The translations under genes were made by a program, and so were the position numbers. From Cryptomeria japonica (lineage: Eukaryota > Streptophyta > Pinopsida > Cupressales > Cupressaceae), in the NCBI RefSeq assembly GCF_030272615.1, contig NC_081405.1, positions 24,597,272-24,661,271 on the forward strand: DNA of 64,000 nt, read 5' to 3'. Position 1 is the first letter of the stretch. Every line of letters starts with the position of its first letter. Below are positions 35,371 through 46,559 of this stretch, one piece after another. The notes under the pieces are model-generated. The model was not told the DNA's origin, did no database searches, and saw only the letters and a program-made list of their open reading frames with translations.

Positions 35371-36535
35371 ATCCTCATTTTGATTATTCATGGTTAGATC
35401 TGAAAATTTTGCTTTCGTAATTATATTTCCATGTTTGATCTTTTGCAAATTTTAGAGGTTGATTGCATAAAAACCCTAAAACTTTCTTTTTAAGTAATTA
35501 AACTTGTGAAATGTTTAATTGTTAATGCTTGTTTCAGATCTACCCTTCTATTGCAAATTGTCAATTCATATTTGTGCTTTAATTCTGAAAATTAAGTGGT
35601 TAAATGTCAAAAGTCAAAGTTTTAAGACCTTCTTGATTCAACCTTTGGCTGATAATTTCACTGATCAAAACACCTCCAAATCGGCTGTAACTTTGGATTC
35701 TGCAATAAAATCACAATATATTTCATCCCTGAAAATTTGGAAAAAAGTTGTGAGGACCGTGTGCACCCCGAGCGCCATCGTCCCCAACATTTTTTTCGAA
35801 ATTTCAGGAGCTAGATCTTACTGTATTTTTCTGCTAAAATCTAGAATTTTGGCTGATTTTATCAATTTTAACACTTTCAAAATTAAAGTCAAAGTTGGTC
35901 TAGCGATTGCTTGGATTGAGGCTTCTAATCATTCAAAAATTGTTGAAATTAAAATTCATATCAAAATTGTGTTTCTTGCAGTCCTAAATCTGAAAAGTGT
36001 GTTAGCATTCATTCAAAATTTTAGTGTTTTATTCAAATTTTTGCAGTTTGTGACTTTTGAAATTAAGTGTTTCATTGCAACAACTTTGATTTCCACTTTC
36101 AAATTCGAATTTTGCATGAAATCGAGTCAACTTTTGAATTTCAAAACTTGCATTGCTTTCAGTATTCCTTCTAAAATCATAAAATTCAAAATTTCAGTTT
36201 CCCCCTCTTTTTCAAAATTCAAATTTTACATTTTTCAACAATCTTGGTAGGGTTCAATTTTGAGATTGCAACTTTAATTTGGCCTATCTACAGATCATAA
36301 AATCACTCAGTTTTTTCAGATTAGCTTTAAAATCATCATAACTTTCATCCCTGAAAATTTCGAAAAAAGTTGCAAGGACCGTGTGCACTCCGTTCGCCAC
36401 GGTCCCGGACATTTTTTCCAAAATTTCGGGAGATTGTCCTGATTGTATTTAACAGCTTAAATCTAGGAGATTGGCTGATTTTATTGAAATTTGCTACCTC
36501 TAAAATTCAAAATCTTCTCTCTCTCTCTTTAGTGC
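35371..36535 (+). other. E2 untranslated leader
   Basis: About 1.2 kb, AT-rich. A 243-codon open stretch at 35519-36250 is Phe/Lys/Ile-rich with no domain and looks like a chance frame. The phrase GTTG(T/C)(G/A)AGGACCGTGTGCA occurs twice (near 35748 and 36369). Confidence 0.6.
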
Positions 36536-38611
36536 ATGAGTTTTACAACAATAAGCCCTACTTACACTATTCCCGTTAGACGAAGCCTTAGAATTAAGTC
36601 TTTCCAAGGTTTAATTACTGAGGAGATGGAACCTAATTTGGATGGCCTTTTTAACGAGGACATGGGTAATTCCCCTAATCCTCTTAATGATGAAGAAGCT
36701 CTTCATGAGGTTTCTGTAGAACAACTTTTGAAATTGGATAACCAATTTGATGATTTTCGACAATGGATGTCTCAAGAATACCCTGATAGTGAAGCTCTTT
36801 CATTAATTGAGGGTCTAAAATGTATGGTTCAAAGTGATAAGAATGGAATTGATATTTTGCGTGGTATTGCACACATTGTGGATTCGAATGTGATGCCGAT
36901 GAAAAGTTGTGCCGAAACCTTAGGTTATACACAACCTCCTACTCAAGTTAATCATTCTATTCCTTTGACAACTCCTATTGCTAGTATACCTACTTTTACA
37001 TCAAACATAATGACTACTTCAATACAAGACATTCCGCCTATGATCACTAGTCATGGGGGCAATCCTTCTTCTTCAATCAACCCTCTTCCTTCATTCAATC
37101 CAACTTCTTCATTCATTCCTTCAATGAGTGTCCCTATTTCACAAATAAACATGACGCAAGGGGGCAATTCATTTAACCATTCCATTCCTCCTTGTAGTGT
37201 TCCTCCTTTCCAATCATCTCCTATGACTAACTATCATAGTGTCCCACCACCTTACTCTCTACCTTCTTTCAATAACATAACACCTCCATCACAATCTAAC
37301 ACGTCTAATATGAACTCTTCGACTGAAGCGACCATTAACAATCTTGCACAAACTATCTCTTCTTTACAGCAACAAATTGCCTCTATGAATCAATCTAAGT
37401 TTAGTGTGCCCACATTTGATGTTGCGAGCCCACTTTCTCTTGACATTGTTCGAGCTATCCCCCCTAAACATGTTGAAATTCCGCATTTGGAGCTTTATAA
37501 TGGTAAGGGTGATCCTCTAACACATGTTAAGACCTTTCAAGCAATATGCACTGATTTTGCTTATGACCAAAGGTTGCTTGCAAAACTATTTACTAGAACA
37601 TTAAGAGATAAATCCCTACAATGGTATTGCTCGTTGCCTTCTTATTCTATTACTTCTTTCGAACAACTTGCAAATGCTTTTATTCAACAATTCCAAAACA
37701 ATATAAGTCCTAAAGTTACTTTGATTGATTTAATGCATTGTAAACAAGGTGTTAAAGAAAAAGTGACTGATTTCATTGGTAGATATAAGAATTTGTATGC
37801 TCAAATCTCTTTTCCAGTGCCTGACAATGATATTCAAAGAATCTTTATATCTAATTTACAAAAAGATATTAGAGAAAAACTTCTGTTTTCTGCGTTTACT
37901 TCTTTCCAACAGTTGTGCGCAACTCTTCACAATTATCAACCGACTGTGAGTCAAATGGAACAAGCAAATCCTATGGCTCCGAGTGATAAGGGTGAGAGTA
38001 ATCAACAACCATTTGGGAAGTTTAAACTGAACAGAGAGTCCATTAAATTCAATGAAAACATCATCAACAACAATGTGAATGCGGCATCAGGTGTGCCTCC
38101 TATTTCTAAGTTTTTCAAGAAAGAAAGAAAGTTTACTCCTTTGAATGAATCATTGCATAGTATTATGAATAAGTTATTGGAACAAAATGTGCTTACTCTT
38201 CCTCCTATAAGGCAAATAGATCCTGCAAAGATTAATTCACCCTATTTTGATAACAAATCTTTTTGTCAATTTCATCGTCAACCTGGGCATGATACTGAAA
38301 AATGTTTTGCTTTAAAGGGTAAAATTCAAGATTTGATTGATAATAATACTATTTCTATTTCTGGAGTGAATGATAAAGGCAACACATCTGTAGCTCCTCC
38401 TAACCAAAATCTTCAAATTTTTACCGATCCATTACCTTCTCATACCTCTAATGCGATTGATACTACTGATTCCTCTGTCTCACCTGATGATCTTGTGTCC
38501 ATGACTCCGAATGCGATTAACTTTGTAGAGCAGCAGAAAATCCCTAAGAACCTTCCATCACCTTTGATTCCAGTGAAACTATCAGGGCACCTGATGGTCC
38601 TTTATATATAG
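36536..38611 (+). CDS. E2 Gag protein (Ty3 type)
   Basis: An open frame of 691 codons; ATG at 36626 (MEPNLDG) is an alternative start. The first ~300 residues are Ser/Pro/Asn-rich. Residues about 310-475 match the Ty3 retrotransposon Gag (capsid) domain, from LELYNGKGDPLTHVKTFQ through WYCSLPSYSITSFEQLANAF to KEKVTDFIGRYKNLY. Near residue 577 is the knuckle CQFHRQPGHDTEKC, a CX2HX4HX4C form seen in plant Ty3 elements. The protein would build the particle and bind RNA. It is intact, unlike most frames in the window. The stop at 38609-38611 lies in a zone where the protease frame is already open, so the two frames overlap. Confidence 0.85.
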   Translation: MSFTTISPTYTIPVRRSLRIKSFQGLITEEMEPNLDGLFNEDMGNSPNPLNDEEALHEVSVEQLLKLDNQFDDFRQWMSQEYPDSEALSLIEGLKCMVQSDKNGIDILRGIAHIVDSNVMPMKSCAETLGYTQPPTQVNHSIPLTTPIASIPTFTSNIMTTSIQDIPPMITSHGGNPSSSINPLPSFNPTSSFIPSMSVPISQINMTQGGNSFNHSIPPCSVPPFQSSPMTNYHSVPPPYSLPSFNNITPPSQSNTSNMNSSTEATINNLAQTISSLQQQIASMNQSKFSVPTFDVASPLSLDIVRAIPPKHVEIPHLELYNGKGDPLTHVKTFQAICTDFAYDQRLLAKLFTRTLRDKSLQWYCSLPSYSITSFEQLANAFIQQFQNNISPKVTLIDLMHCKQGVKEKVTDFIGRYKNLYAQISFPVPDNDIQRIFISNLQKDIREKLLFSAFTSFQQLCATLHNYQPTVSQMEQANPMAPSDKGESNQQPFGKFKLNRESIKFNENIINNNVNAASGVPPISKFFKKERKFTPLNESLHSIMNKLLEQNVLTLPPIRQIDPAKINSPYFDNKSFCQFHRQPGHDTEKCFALKGKIQDLIDNNTISISGVNDKGNTSVAPPNQNLQIFTDPLPSHTSNAIDTTDSSVSPDDLVSMTPNAINFVEQQKIPKNLPSPLIPVKLSGHLMVLYI

Positions 38612-39972
38612 TTGCAAAAGTCAAGAATACACCTTGCCATGGAGTGCTTATTGATCCTTCTTGTATGGTTAATATCATTACTGAAGAAATTCTTTTTACT
38701 TTGCAATTGAATCAAGTGATCTATGATGAAACAAATGTGGTTGTGAAACTATTTGATGCATTTTCTTCTCCTGCAATTGGTTCTATTACATTACCTATTG
38801 AGGTCCATAACAAATCCCTTGATGTGGACTTTGCTATTATTCCATCATCTGAACAATTTCGTGTGAAGCTAGGCTATCCTTGGCTGTCTTCCATGAAAGC
38901 TATTGCTTCTCCTATTCACAAGTGTTTGAAATTTCCCCATAATGGTGAAGTTGTTACTGTCAATCATAGTCTCTTTAAACCAGCTGAAAGAATTTCTAGC
39001 GTTCCTCTTGATTACTTTTGGCCTAAACAATTCCAATCTCTTCCTCCGCGAAGTGATCATCTTTTCAAATCTTATCAAAAGTGGAAAAAAGACATGATCC
39101 TATCTCTAAGTGAACCTAGAACACCCAAACTTGATATTCCTATCGTTCTTGAGAAGGAAGTTCTTCCTTTGAAAGATAAAACTAATGTCCTTCCTCAAGA
39201 AGATTCCCAACCCATCTCTATGGATGTGACTGTGCCTATATCTAATAAACTTCCTAAAAGTAGACCTATACCTCCTCGTCATGATGGACTTGGTCTCCTT
39301 CCTAAACTACGTATTCCTCCCTTATATGGAGCAGTTCCTCCTCCTTCCTCTTATGGAGAGAAGAGACCTTCCTCTTCTCCTATTGTTCAACCTAAGAGAC
39401 CACAACCTAAACACCCAAGTGATAAGGATGAGAACATTCCTCCTCCTCAATCTTCGCAACTTCCTACTAAGACTAGATGAAATCGTTCTGCACGTGAACA
39501 CCGATGAAAGCGTCGTCTTAGAGCTCAGGCAGCTGCTTCTCAAACTTTGCAATCCCCAAAAACACCTTCAGCCAATATTATTCCATTTTCTCCTCAGCCG
39601 ACAATTGAGCCGAAATCTCCTAAACATAAGATGCATGATGGTCTTGATCCTGTGCGAGTTAAAGATCCTATTTTTATAAATCTTGATGATGATATAGATG
39701 AAAATGTTATTCATGATGAAAATGTTACTCCTGTTCATTCTGATAGTGAATATGAATATGTTGATGTTGATAACCATTTATCTAACGAATTTTCTAAAGC
39801 ACTTATCCTAGCTCCTAGACAAGAACACCGTGGCTTGGGATATGAACATAGCCCTTGTTTGGATCTTGTGATAGCTCCATCTGCTATGTTGGATGTTCCT
39901 CCTCTAGCGTGTTTCCTACCTTCCCGAAATATTGATCAGCAAGATCGGGGGGTAGATGACGTGCTAGACTAG
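38590..39972 (+). pseudogene. E2 protease-like and C-terminal region, different frame from gag
   Basis: The frame is open from about 38590. PDGPLYIVAKV leads to GVLIDPSCMVNIITEE, then FDAFSSPAIGSITLPIEV and LGYPWLSSMKAIASPIHK, the order seen in plant Ty3 retropepsins (LID-GSS-VNI, GRPWI). The catalytic Asp is present, but the following residues are Pro-Ser-Cys rather than Ser/Thr-Gly or Gly-Gly-Ser, so activity is doubtful. Two TGA codons near 39480-39515, where CGA (Arg) would fit, interrupt the frame, which then runs to 39972. The tail is Pro-rich and ends with RGLGYE, perhaps a G-patch trace. No reverse transcriptase follows. Confidence 0.75.
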
Positions 39973-40695
39973 TTCATTAGCATAGCAGACTCTCTCCTCC
40001 TCTCTTTTGTCACTTCTTCTATGTGTTACTCTCATTCTTCTATTTGTTGTCCTTAGTGTTGTCTACTTGAGGACGATGCAAAACATTGAGATCTCTTTTG
40101 GTCTCTCTCATGTTGACTCAAAAGACACATGTGTTCCCTTCTTCTAGGTGACCTTCCTTGATTGGGGAATGAAGAACAATTATGCATACATACATATGAT
40201 ATACATGAATTATCATACATCATACTGACCCCGAGGATAGCGAAGTCACCTTGTGCTTTGTGTCTATTATCCTTGGGCTTATCTCACACTTGGGGGCTAA
40301 ATCCTTGTGATAACGTGCTCCTTTTCTTTTTCATTTCTTATATGTATCACTACCTTAAAGAAATCACCCCCGGTGAGGCGTGTGCGATCGCTTTAACGTA
40401 GGGGGGCATACATCCCATTCATATCTTTTCAAGATACTTGAAAATTTCTTGACAAATTTAGCTTTGCCTTGAAAATTTTTGATATCTTTCTTGCATGACT
40501 CATAGTGAGGGAACCTTACTACTGACAGTCATGGTTCTCCCTCGTGATCTTCCCTTTTACTTTGTCAATCGAAGTCGTAAGATCCTTAGTCTACTGGGGG
40601 CTTGGTGTATCTTGCCTCCTTGACGTGGTGAAAGTTTTTCAATGTTGTTTCCTTGTACTTTATCGGAAGTATGAGCGTACGCTTATACTCCCGCT
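39973..40695 (+). other. E2 3' internal non-coding stretch
   Basis: No pol sequence. Phrases such as CTTGGGGGCTAAATCC and GGGGGGCATACATCC recall those in the E1 3' internal region. Confidence 0.6.
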
Positions 40696-40710
40696 AAAGT
40701 GGGGGCTAAA
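40696..40710 (+). other. E2 polypurine tract
   Basis: AAAGTGGGGGCTAAA, next to the 3' LTR; one base different from the E1 tract. Confidence 0.85.
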
Positions 40711-41972
40711 TGTAGCGTCCTAAAATTGCGACACTTGCAATTTCAACTGCATTTGAGTCTTCACAATGGGGGTGCAACATTGAACCTGAATGGAGACCCC
40801 GAAACCTGTTTACGACACCAAAAACTGCATTTTTCTGTACCCTGGCCTGATCCCTCCTTGCACCCTGCTGTCCCAGGAGGTGGGACCATGGCGCCCAGCG
40901 CCCTGGTCCTTCAGGACTAGGGCGCCCAGTGCCCTGGTCCCCCAGGACCATGGCGCCCAGCGCCCTGGTCCCTGGCCCTATTTTGGGCCCGGTCTCTTGT
41001 GGGCATCGGGTCTTTAAGTTTGCAAATTGGAAAATAATGTTTCCTGGTCGGCCTAAGGTCAGGAAAATCAGTCTATCAGCCCTAATTGACAAGTATATAA
41101 ACTACTTTTCCTCTCCTAGAAAGGGAGGAAGGAAATAAGCAAGAACAAGATGCGGAAGCGATATTCGAACATTCAAGCATTCAAGCATTCAAGCATTCCT
41201 TCAAGCAATTGAGCATTCTAAGTCTCCATTCAAGGCTAAGTGTTGCATTCAAGACAAGGATTCAACCATTGAAGAGGAGATCACATACAACATACAACAT
41301 ACTACTTACATTACACCTTCGCATGTAAGAATACAAACATTCTTACAACAAGGTATCAGTACTTGTTTACATTACAAACATTTACATTTACAACATTCTC
41401 ATTTCTTGGTTAATTCCAAAACTGGGGTTTGACCTAAAGGCAAACCCCTCATCCCTAACCCCCCAATCCTCCTCTCTTTTCTGTGTGTAGGTTGCAGGTA
41501 CGCGGCTGTAATTGAGGATCTGGAACCCTTGTGCAGAGACGAATAGATCCCCCTTCGTTTCGTGGATTTTTCGGAGGACCATGTGCACGCCGGGCGCCAT
41601 CGTCCTGTCAAATTTCGTTCAAATTTGCAAAACAGCACCGTCTCGACATTTTACTGATAATTCCAGGTCTGCAGCTTCATCCCGTATCCCTATCTCTGTT
41701 TATAAGTGAATCTTTCCTACTTTACATGCATTCCTAGTTCAATCTTTCTATCTACATTCTTTACAAAAGAGGGTATCATTGATGCCACAACCCTTGAAAC
41801 TCATTTAGAATCCAATCTTGCATTGTGTGGGATTGGATCTTGTGGGTTTCAACCCCTCTTTTGAATGTAAAGTCTCCCCTAAGTGAAAACCATCAACCCT
41901 AGTGACTCTCCCTTCTCTCTCCTTGGAGTTGGGGAGGGGAGAACAACTAGGGTTTGATTTTTCCGCTTTACA
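40711..41972 (+). repeat. E2 3' LTR
   Basis: 1262 bp, starts TGTAGCGTCCTAAAATTGCG and ends CGCTTTACA, followed by CCTAC. Three 31-bp hairpin units lie at 40883-40909, 40914-40940 and 40945-40971. Confidence 0.95.
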
Positions 41973-41977
41973 CCTAC

Positions 41978-42196
41978 CTACCCTTGTTTCTTTTTGAGCC
42001 ACATGTCATGTTTGTGTGCTCACATATCCATATAGCCTTACCTATATAAGTAGGCTCATATTCATTGTATGTAATTGAACGATTGATGATCCAGTTGATC
42101 AGTATTTTCTCTTGATAGAATATAGTTTATTCCTATCATTATTTTATTCTCTTATTTGTTCTTTCTATTGCCTCTAGATCTTGGAAAAGTCTCACA
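41978..42196 (+). repeat. Probable copia-D 5' LTR, right part
   Basis: Continues the LTR broken by E2 and ends ..GTCTCACA directly against TGGTATCAGAGCC. Confidence 0.65.
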
Positions 42197-42209
42197 TGGT
42201 ATCAGAGCC
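42197..42209 (+). other. copia-D primer binding site (initiator Met tRNA)
   Basis: TGGTATCAGAGCC abutting the LTR end, as in copia-B and E3. Confidence 0.85.
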
Positions 42210-42998
42210 ATTAGAGTGTCATTGGTTTGCTAATTGAGAGAAATTTGATGTTATTTGGGGTTTGCATTTTGGAGTTTTCTATTGAAGGTTATTATTAAAG
42301 CTTGAAGGGTCAAATATGAGGTTACCATTGGATTGAGGAGGTCCAAGAAAGTTATTTTTGCCTATTGTTTCATCCAAATTAGACTTCAAAGGCCAAATCT
42401 AGAGACATTTGAAGTTTGAAGCTGCGGCGGAAATTTTCCAGAAATTATAATTTTGTAGGCAATTTTCAAATAGCGATATCTCACTCATCTGGACTCCTTT
42501 TTTTGAGCAATTGTTTTTGTTTTGGGGTAGAATTTTGTGATTTGTACAGTGGTGTAGAATTTTTCTGTTTTTCAGATACAGTTTTTTCGGAAATCATGAA
42601 ATCCCAATTTTTACAGCTTTGGAGGCTTCATTTGGACTCATATGGACTCCTCTTTAGGTGCCGTTTTTTTTTTAAGTGCATAATTTTTGTCTACTTTCAT
42701 AATCTGCCATTTGTTTGTAGTGATTTTAAGTAGAAATTGTACTTTTAGTATTTGGTCTTTTTTGGCCTATTTGGTACTTGTATTTTGCTTGGATCTCAGT
42801 TTAGATCACTAACAGTATTTGTTGAAGTCTCTTATATCTCATTTTGAGAAATTGTAAATTGAAATCAGAAGTCCACTATGTCTTGTTTTGCAAGTGTCCC
42901 ATTGTATACACACTAAGTATAAAGTGCCAAATCACCATTTTGGGGGGGTGTATTGTGTTATTGTGCCTCTTTCTATCTTGTGTTTTTTCATTTTGGTG
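42210..42998 (+). other. copia-D untranslated leader
   Basis: About 790 bp of T-rich leader between the primer site and the gag start. It is interrupted at its end by E4. No coding region is supported. Confidence 0.6.
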
Positions 42999-43003
42999 CT
43001 ATG

Positions 43004-43168
43004 TGTAAATGATGTTCAATTCTCAATTCAATATGCAAGATATATTCTAGTTATAATTTTCTCGATCTATGTATTGTCTATTTATATGATAAATCTGATT
43101 ATCTTCTTTTGTATGGCAGGTGAGAGGAGCACTTATTGATTTCTATGTCCTTTTTCTCATATTCCATA

Positions 43169-43211
<43 letters not shown>

Positions 43212-43789
43212 GGGAGGATCAAGCAGTGCCTTGATCGGTCGTGTCTTATGGACATGACCGATCAAGACACTACTTGATCGCACCCTTTGGTATATAATAT
43301 TAATCGGTGTTAAACATATTTGTCAGTCTGATATTACTCGGTGATCACATAACATATGACATATTTGCCAACCCGATATTAATTGGGATTTACGTAACAT
43401 ATTAACATGTTTAACCAATATGCCAATCGGTATTAATGATGGCATTTGGTATAGCAAAGTAACCGAAGTGAATCAATGTCTATGTTAACCGACACCGATC
43501 ACTTAACTAATAGTTATATTCATTAATCATTGATCGGTGTATTACTATGCCACCCGATAGTTATATAATAATCACTTGTTGAGAACAAATCCGATATAGA
43601 TCGAGATAGATGATTAATTAGATAACTATCATTGATTACCAATATGCCATGGTTATCGATGAGGAATAATCATCAAATAGAATAGCTTGAAGTTTTTCTT
43701 AATGGTTTAATCGATAGGATAAATAATTGAATGAGAGACTTCATTTATCTCTCATTCAATCATTTATCTTACCGTATCATGCATTAACA
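43004..43789 (-). repeat. E4 3' LTR (left on the plus strand)
   Basis: 786 bp. On the plus strand it opens TGTAAATGATGTTCAA and closes GCATTAACA. It contains an (AT)n run at about 43170-43206, a stem-loop TGATCGGTC..GACCGATCA (43222-43265), and many ATCGGT/ACCGAT motifs. Confidence 0.95.
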
Positions 43790-43800
43790 CTCCCTCTTAG
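43790..43800 (-). other. E4 polypurine tract (minus strand)
   Basis: CTCCCTCTTAG on the plus strand, that is CTAAGAGGGAG reading toward the LTR on the minus strand. Confidence 0.7.
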
Positions 43801-43883
43801 CTAGGTAAGATAAATGCCAACAATATATCAAGCATCACAATTTAAATGATGATTAGTATTCTTTACATAATCTGACTCTCTGA

Positions 43884-44400
43884 GAAAATCATGTCACCTA
43901 ATCACATGATATGAAGTATCACTTAAACACGTGATACAAATGTCCATCACGTCAATCTTGTGATGACATGATATCACCTAAGCATGTGATATTAGTGTTG
44001 CCTAGACACAATACTTAAGGATAATCATATGAGAAAGATTTAAATTCTCATTTTAGAAAATCATATCACCTAGTCACATGATATGAAATATCACCTAAAT
44101 ATGTGATACAAATGTCCATCACGTCAATCTTGTGATGACAGGATATCACCTAAGCATGTGATATCATTATTGCCTAAACGCAATACTTAAGGATAATCAT
44201 ATGAGAAAGATTTAAATTCTCATTTTAGAAAATCATATCACCTAATCACATGATATGAAGTGTCACCTAAACACGTGATAAAAATTTCCATCACGTCAAT
44301 CTTTTGATGACAGGATATCACCTAAGCATGTGATATCAGTATTGCCTAAACACACAATACTTAAGGATAATCATATGAGAAGGATTTAAATTCTCATCTT
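43884..44400 (-). repeat. Three tandem 172-bp repeats
   Basis: Units start at 43884, 44056 and 44228 with GAAAATCAT(A/G)TCACCTA. Each contains CATGATATGAA, CACGTGATA, CCATCACGTCAATCTT and GCATGTGATAT, so they are dense in CACGTG/CATGTG and GATATCAC-type motifs. They sit in the 3' internal region of E4. Confidence 0.92.
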
Positions 44401-44689
44401 ATCCAAGTTGTGGTATGTGCACAAAACACCTTATACAAATGTTTTACCACAACACAATCATGGTACATCCATGACACACCAAAAATCCAACATGATAACT
44501 GGTTTGGACATTATAAGACTGTCACCTTATAATGTCTACATACAAGTGTTCATTATCTTGAGAGATCGTTACCTCTTAGATATGAACCCAGGGGATAAAA
44601 TCCAAAATGTCCTTTCATGACAAAGAAGTTTACACATTAAACATCTTATTGATATGCAAATATAGATTACAAAGCATATTACCTATCTA

Positions 44690-44765
44690 TCATACCTAAA
44701 CCTTTTTTGAAGTGGTCAACCTTTACTCTAGAAAGAGATTTGGTCAGAATATCTACAGTTTGATC
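44690..44765 (-). pseudogene. Ty1/copia RNase H C-terminal scrap inside E4
   Basis: On the minus strand this reads QTVDILTKSLSRVKVDHF then KKGLGM, matching the copia C-terminal landmark ADIFTKPLSRVKFEHFR..LGM. It supports a Ty1/copia origin for E4 and its minus orientation. Nothing else of pol was recognised. Confidence 0.85.
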
Positions 44766-45189
44766 TCCAAGGGAAAACCCTCCTACTCAAGGGAGCAAAA
44801 CCCAACATAAAATGTCTTCTTTATATATCAAATATGTCTAGCAATAATACAAGATATAGGCCCAATATATGTTGCTTCACTCCTTGAGGCAAATTTCACA
44901 AGAACAAATCTAATTGGCCTTCTTCACAGGATCGATCTACTCTAGCTAATATATAAACTTCTCTTCACATGAATTGAATAGATTAGAGAATGAGTTTGCA
45001 TCTTCTATATATTTGAGGGAGGCAACCTTTTGCAAGGGGTTGGTCCTCAATGACACCATATGTCTCTTCACAAGGGTGGCCACTTCAATATCAACACTCC
45101 CTCTTAGCTAGGGAGGAATCCTTGTTAATAATATAGTCATGAAATGACATCCACCATGGCTACTCCTAGAGGGTGGAACAAGGGCCTCC

Positions 45190-45320
45190 ACCTCAAAATT
45201 TTCCCTCATAGAGAAGAGTGTATTAACAAGGGCTTGCTCCTCAAACTTCTATCTCACAGAGAAGAGTATATTAACAAGGGATTGCTCCTTGACCTTCTAT
45301 CTCACAGAGAAGAGTGTATT
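45190..45320 (-). repeat. Short tandem repeat around GAAGAGTGTATTAACAAGG
   Basis: Three diverged units of roughly 50 bp (near 45211, 45262 and 45310), each with AGAGAAGAGT(G/A)TATTAA followed by a variable CTCCTC/CTCCTTGA segment. A second phrase, CTCCCTCTGAACCTGATATC, recurs near 45346, 45412 and 45470. Confidence 0.7.
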
Positions 45321-45675
45321 AAGCATATCTTCATGATGGTGTGGCTCCCTCTGAACCTGATATCAACCTTCTAACCTCCTTGTCTAAGGTTGCTTCTGAT
45401 GAAATGTTAGACTCCCTCTAGATCTGATATCAACCATCTGACCTCCTTGCTTTTGATGGAATGTTAGACTCCCTCTGAATCTGATATCAACCATCTAACC
45501 TCCTCTTCGAAGAACCAAATCGCAAGAACAAACTATATCGGTTCTTCTTCTTCGATAAATACTTACTGACATCAACTTAGTCCTATGACTGAAAGCATCA
45601 AGTTCTTTCTCCCTTGAATGGAATCTCTTATGCTTCTTGGTTTGTCCTTTCTTTATCTCGAAAGATCACCTACAA

Positions 45676-46030
45676 AACATGACTTATAGAACTCTGGCAT
45701 GTACTTAGAAAATTCACCACCAGTAGCATGAGCAAGGGCCCCTATGGTCAACATTGCTTCCTCATGGCCTGTTGCACTTCTGTAGGCACATACTTGTTTA
45801 TAGAATGGAAATGCAGAATCTCAGAATCTCCACTAAAGTCCCCTCCATATTCTTCCTGAATTCTTCATCACAAATAGTACTTCAAAAATCTATAGCCTAA
45901 AGAGCAACAAGCTCTTCATCACTTTTAACTGCTTTTGTTGTGATTCTAAAGATGTCCTGCATGTAAGGGGCAAGTTTCTCATAGCATGTTGAAGAAATTG
46001 AAACAAGATATTCAAATGCAGCTTGTCGTG
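45676..46030 (-). pseudogene. Importin subunit beta-1 gene fragments captured by E4
   Basis: Importin beta is the HEAT-repeat carrier that brings cargo into the nucleus. On the minus strand, 46030 to about 45858 reads RQAAFEYLVSISSTCYEKLA followed by MQDIFRITTKAVKSDEE and then STICDEEF, which I recognise as the plant importin beta stretch IRQAAFECLVSI..CDEE. From about 45803 to 45676 it reads RSATGHEEAMLTIGALAHAT then GEFSKYMPEFYKS, matching the later stretch HEEAMLAIGALAYATG..KYMPE. In the full protein these segments are several hundred residues apart, so the region between is missing. Two stops fall where Gln and Trp are expected. This is a dead fragment in the sense orientation of E4. Recognition is from family knowledge, not a search. 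Confidence 0.85.
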
Positions 46031-46559
46031 TGTGGACACCTACTGACAATGTTGATTCACAAATAATACACAGAATGTAATTGCATGAATTAATAACTAC
46101 ATATGAAATTCATGACCATTAATCAAACATGGATTACTTATCTCTTTGTTTATTAGTCTTCCTCGTAGTCCAATAATTATTCATTCCTGATTCTTTGCAC
46201 TTGATGATTTAGATCTCATTTGATGTTTTCTCTTTGATACACATTTTTAGTTGTTGTGCTCATCCGATATAACCAAGATCTGTGAGATGTTGAGCCCATA
46301 TGCCACACAAAGGACACTCAACAGTATCAATGTGGCATAGATCTTCCTCAATAATCTTCCCAGCCATTCATTCAAATGAAGACCCTTCTCTACAAACTGT
46401 ACATGCTATGGAAGGTGAGCATTGAATTGGTTTTGTCTATAGTAAGACCATCACTTTTTATGTCTCTCTCTGATTGGAAAAAATATGAGTATTGTTTCTA
46501 ATGTTGTGGCGCTAGCACCAAACAACATTAAGGATAAACCTTAATGCCCAGTTCAATAG

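Larger units (their letters stand above)
34118..41972 (+). mobile_element. E2: non-autonomous Ty3-like LTR retrotransposon (gag-protease only)
   Basis: A 7855-bp element with LTRs 34118-35348 and 40711-41972 and an exact target duplication CCTAC (34113-34117 and 41973-41977). The first base pair step of the 5' LTR is TA instead of TG. It has a primer site, a gag ORF, a protease-like segment and a purine tract. No reverse transcriptase, RNase H or integrase is found, so mobilisation in trans is inferred. It shares LTR ends, primer site and purine tract with E1. It sits inside the copia-D LTR. Confidence 0.95.

Noticed and set aside
35519-36250. 243-codon ORF in the E2 leader
   Set aside because: Lies between primer site and gag, Phe/Lys/Ile-rich with no domain, in an AT-rich leader; a chance frame.
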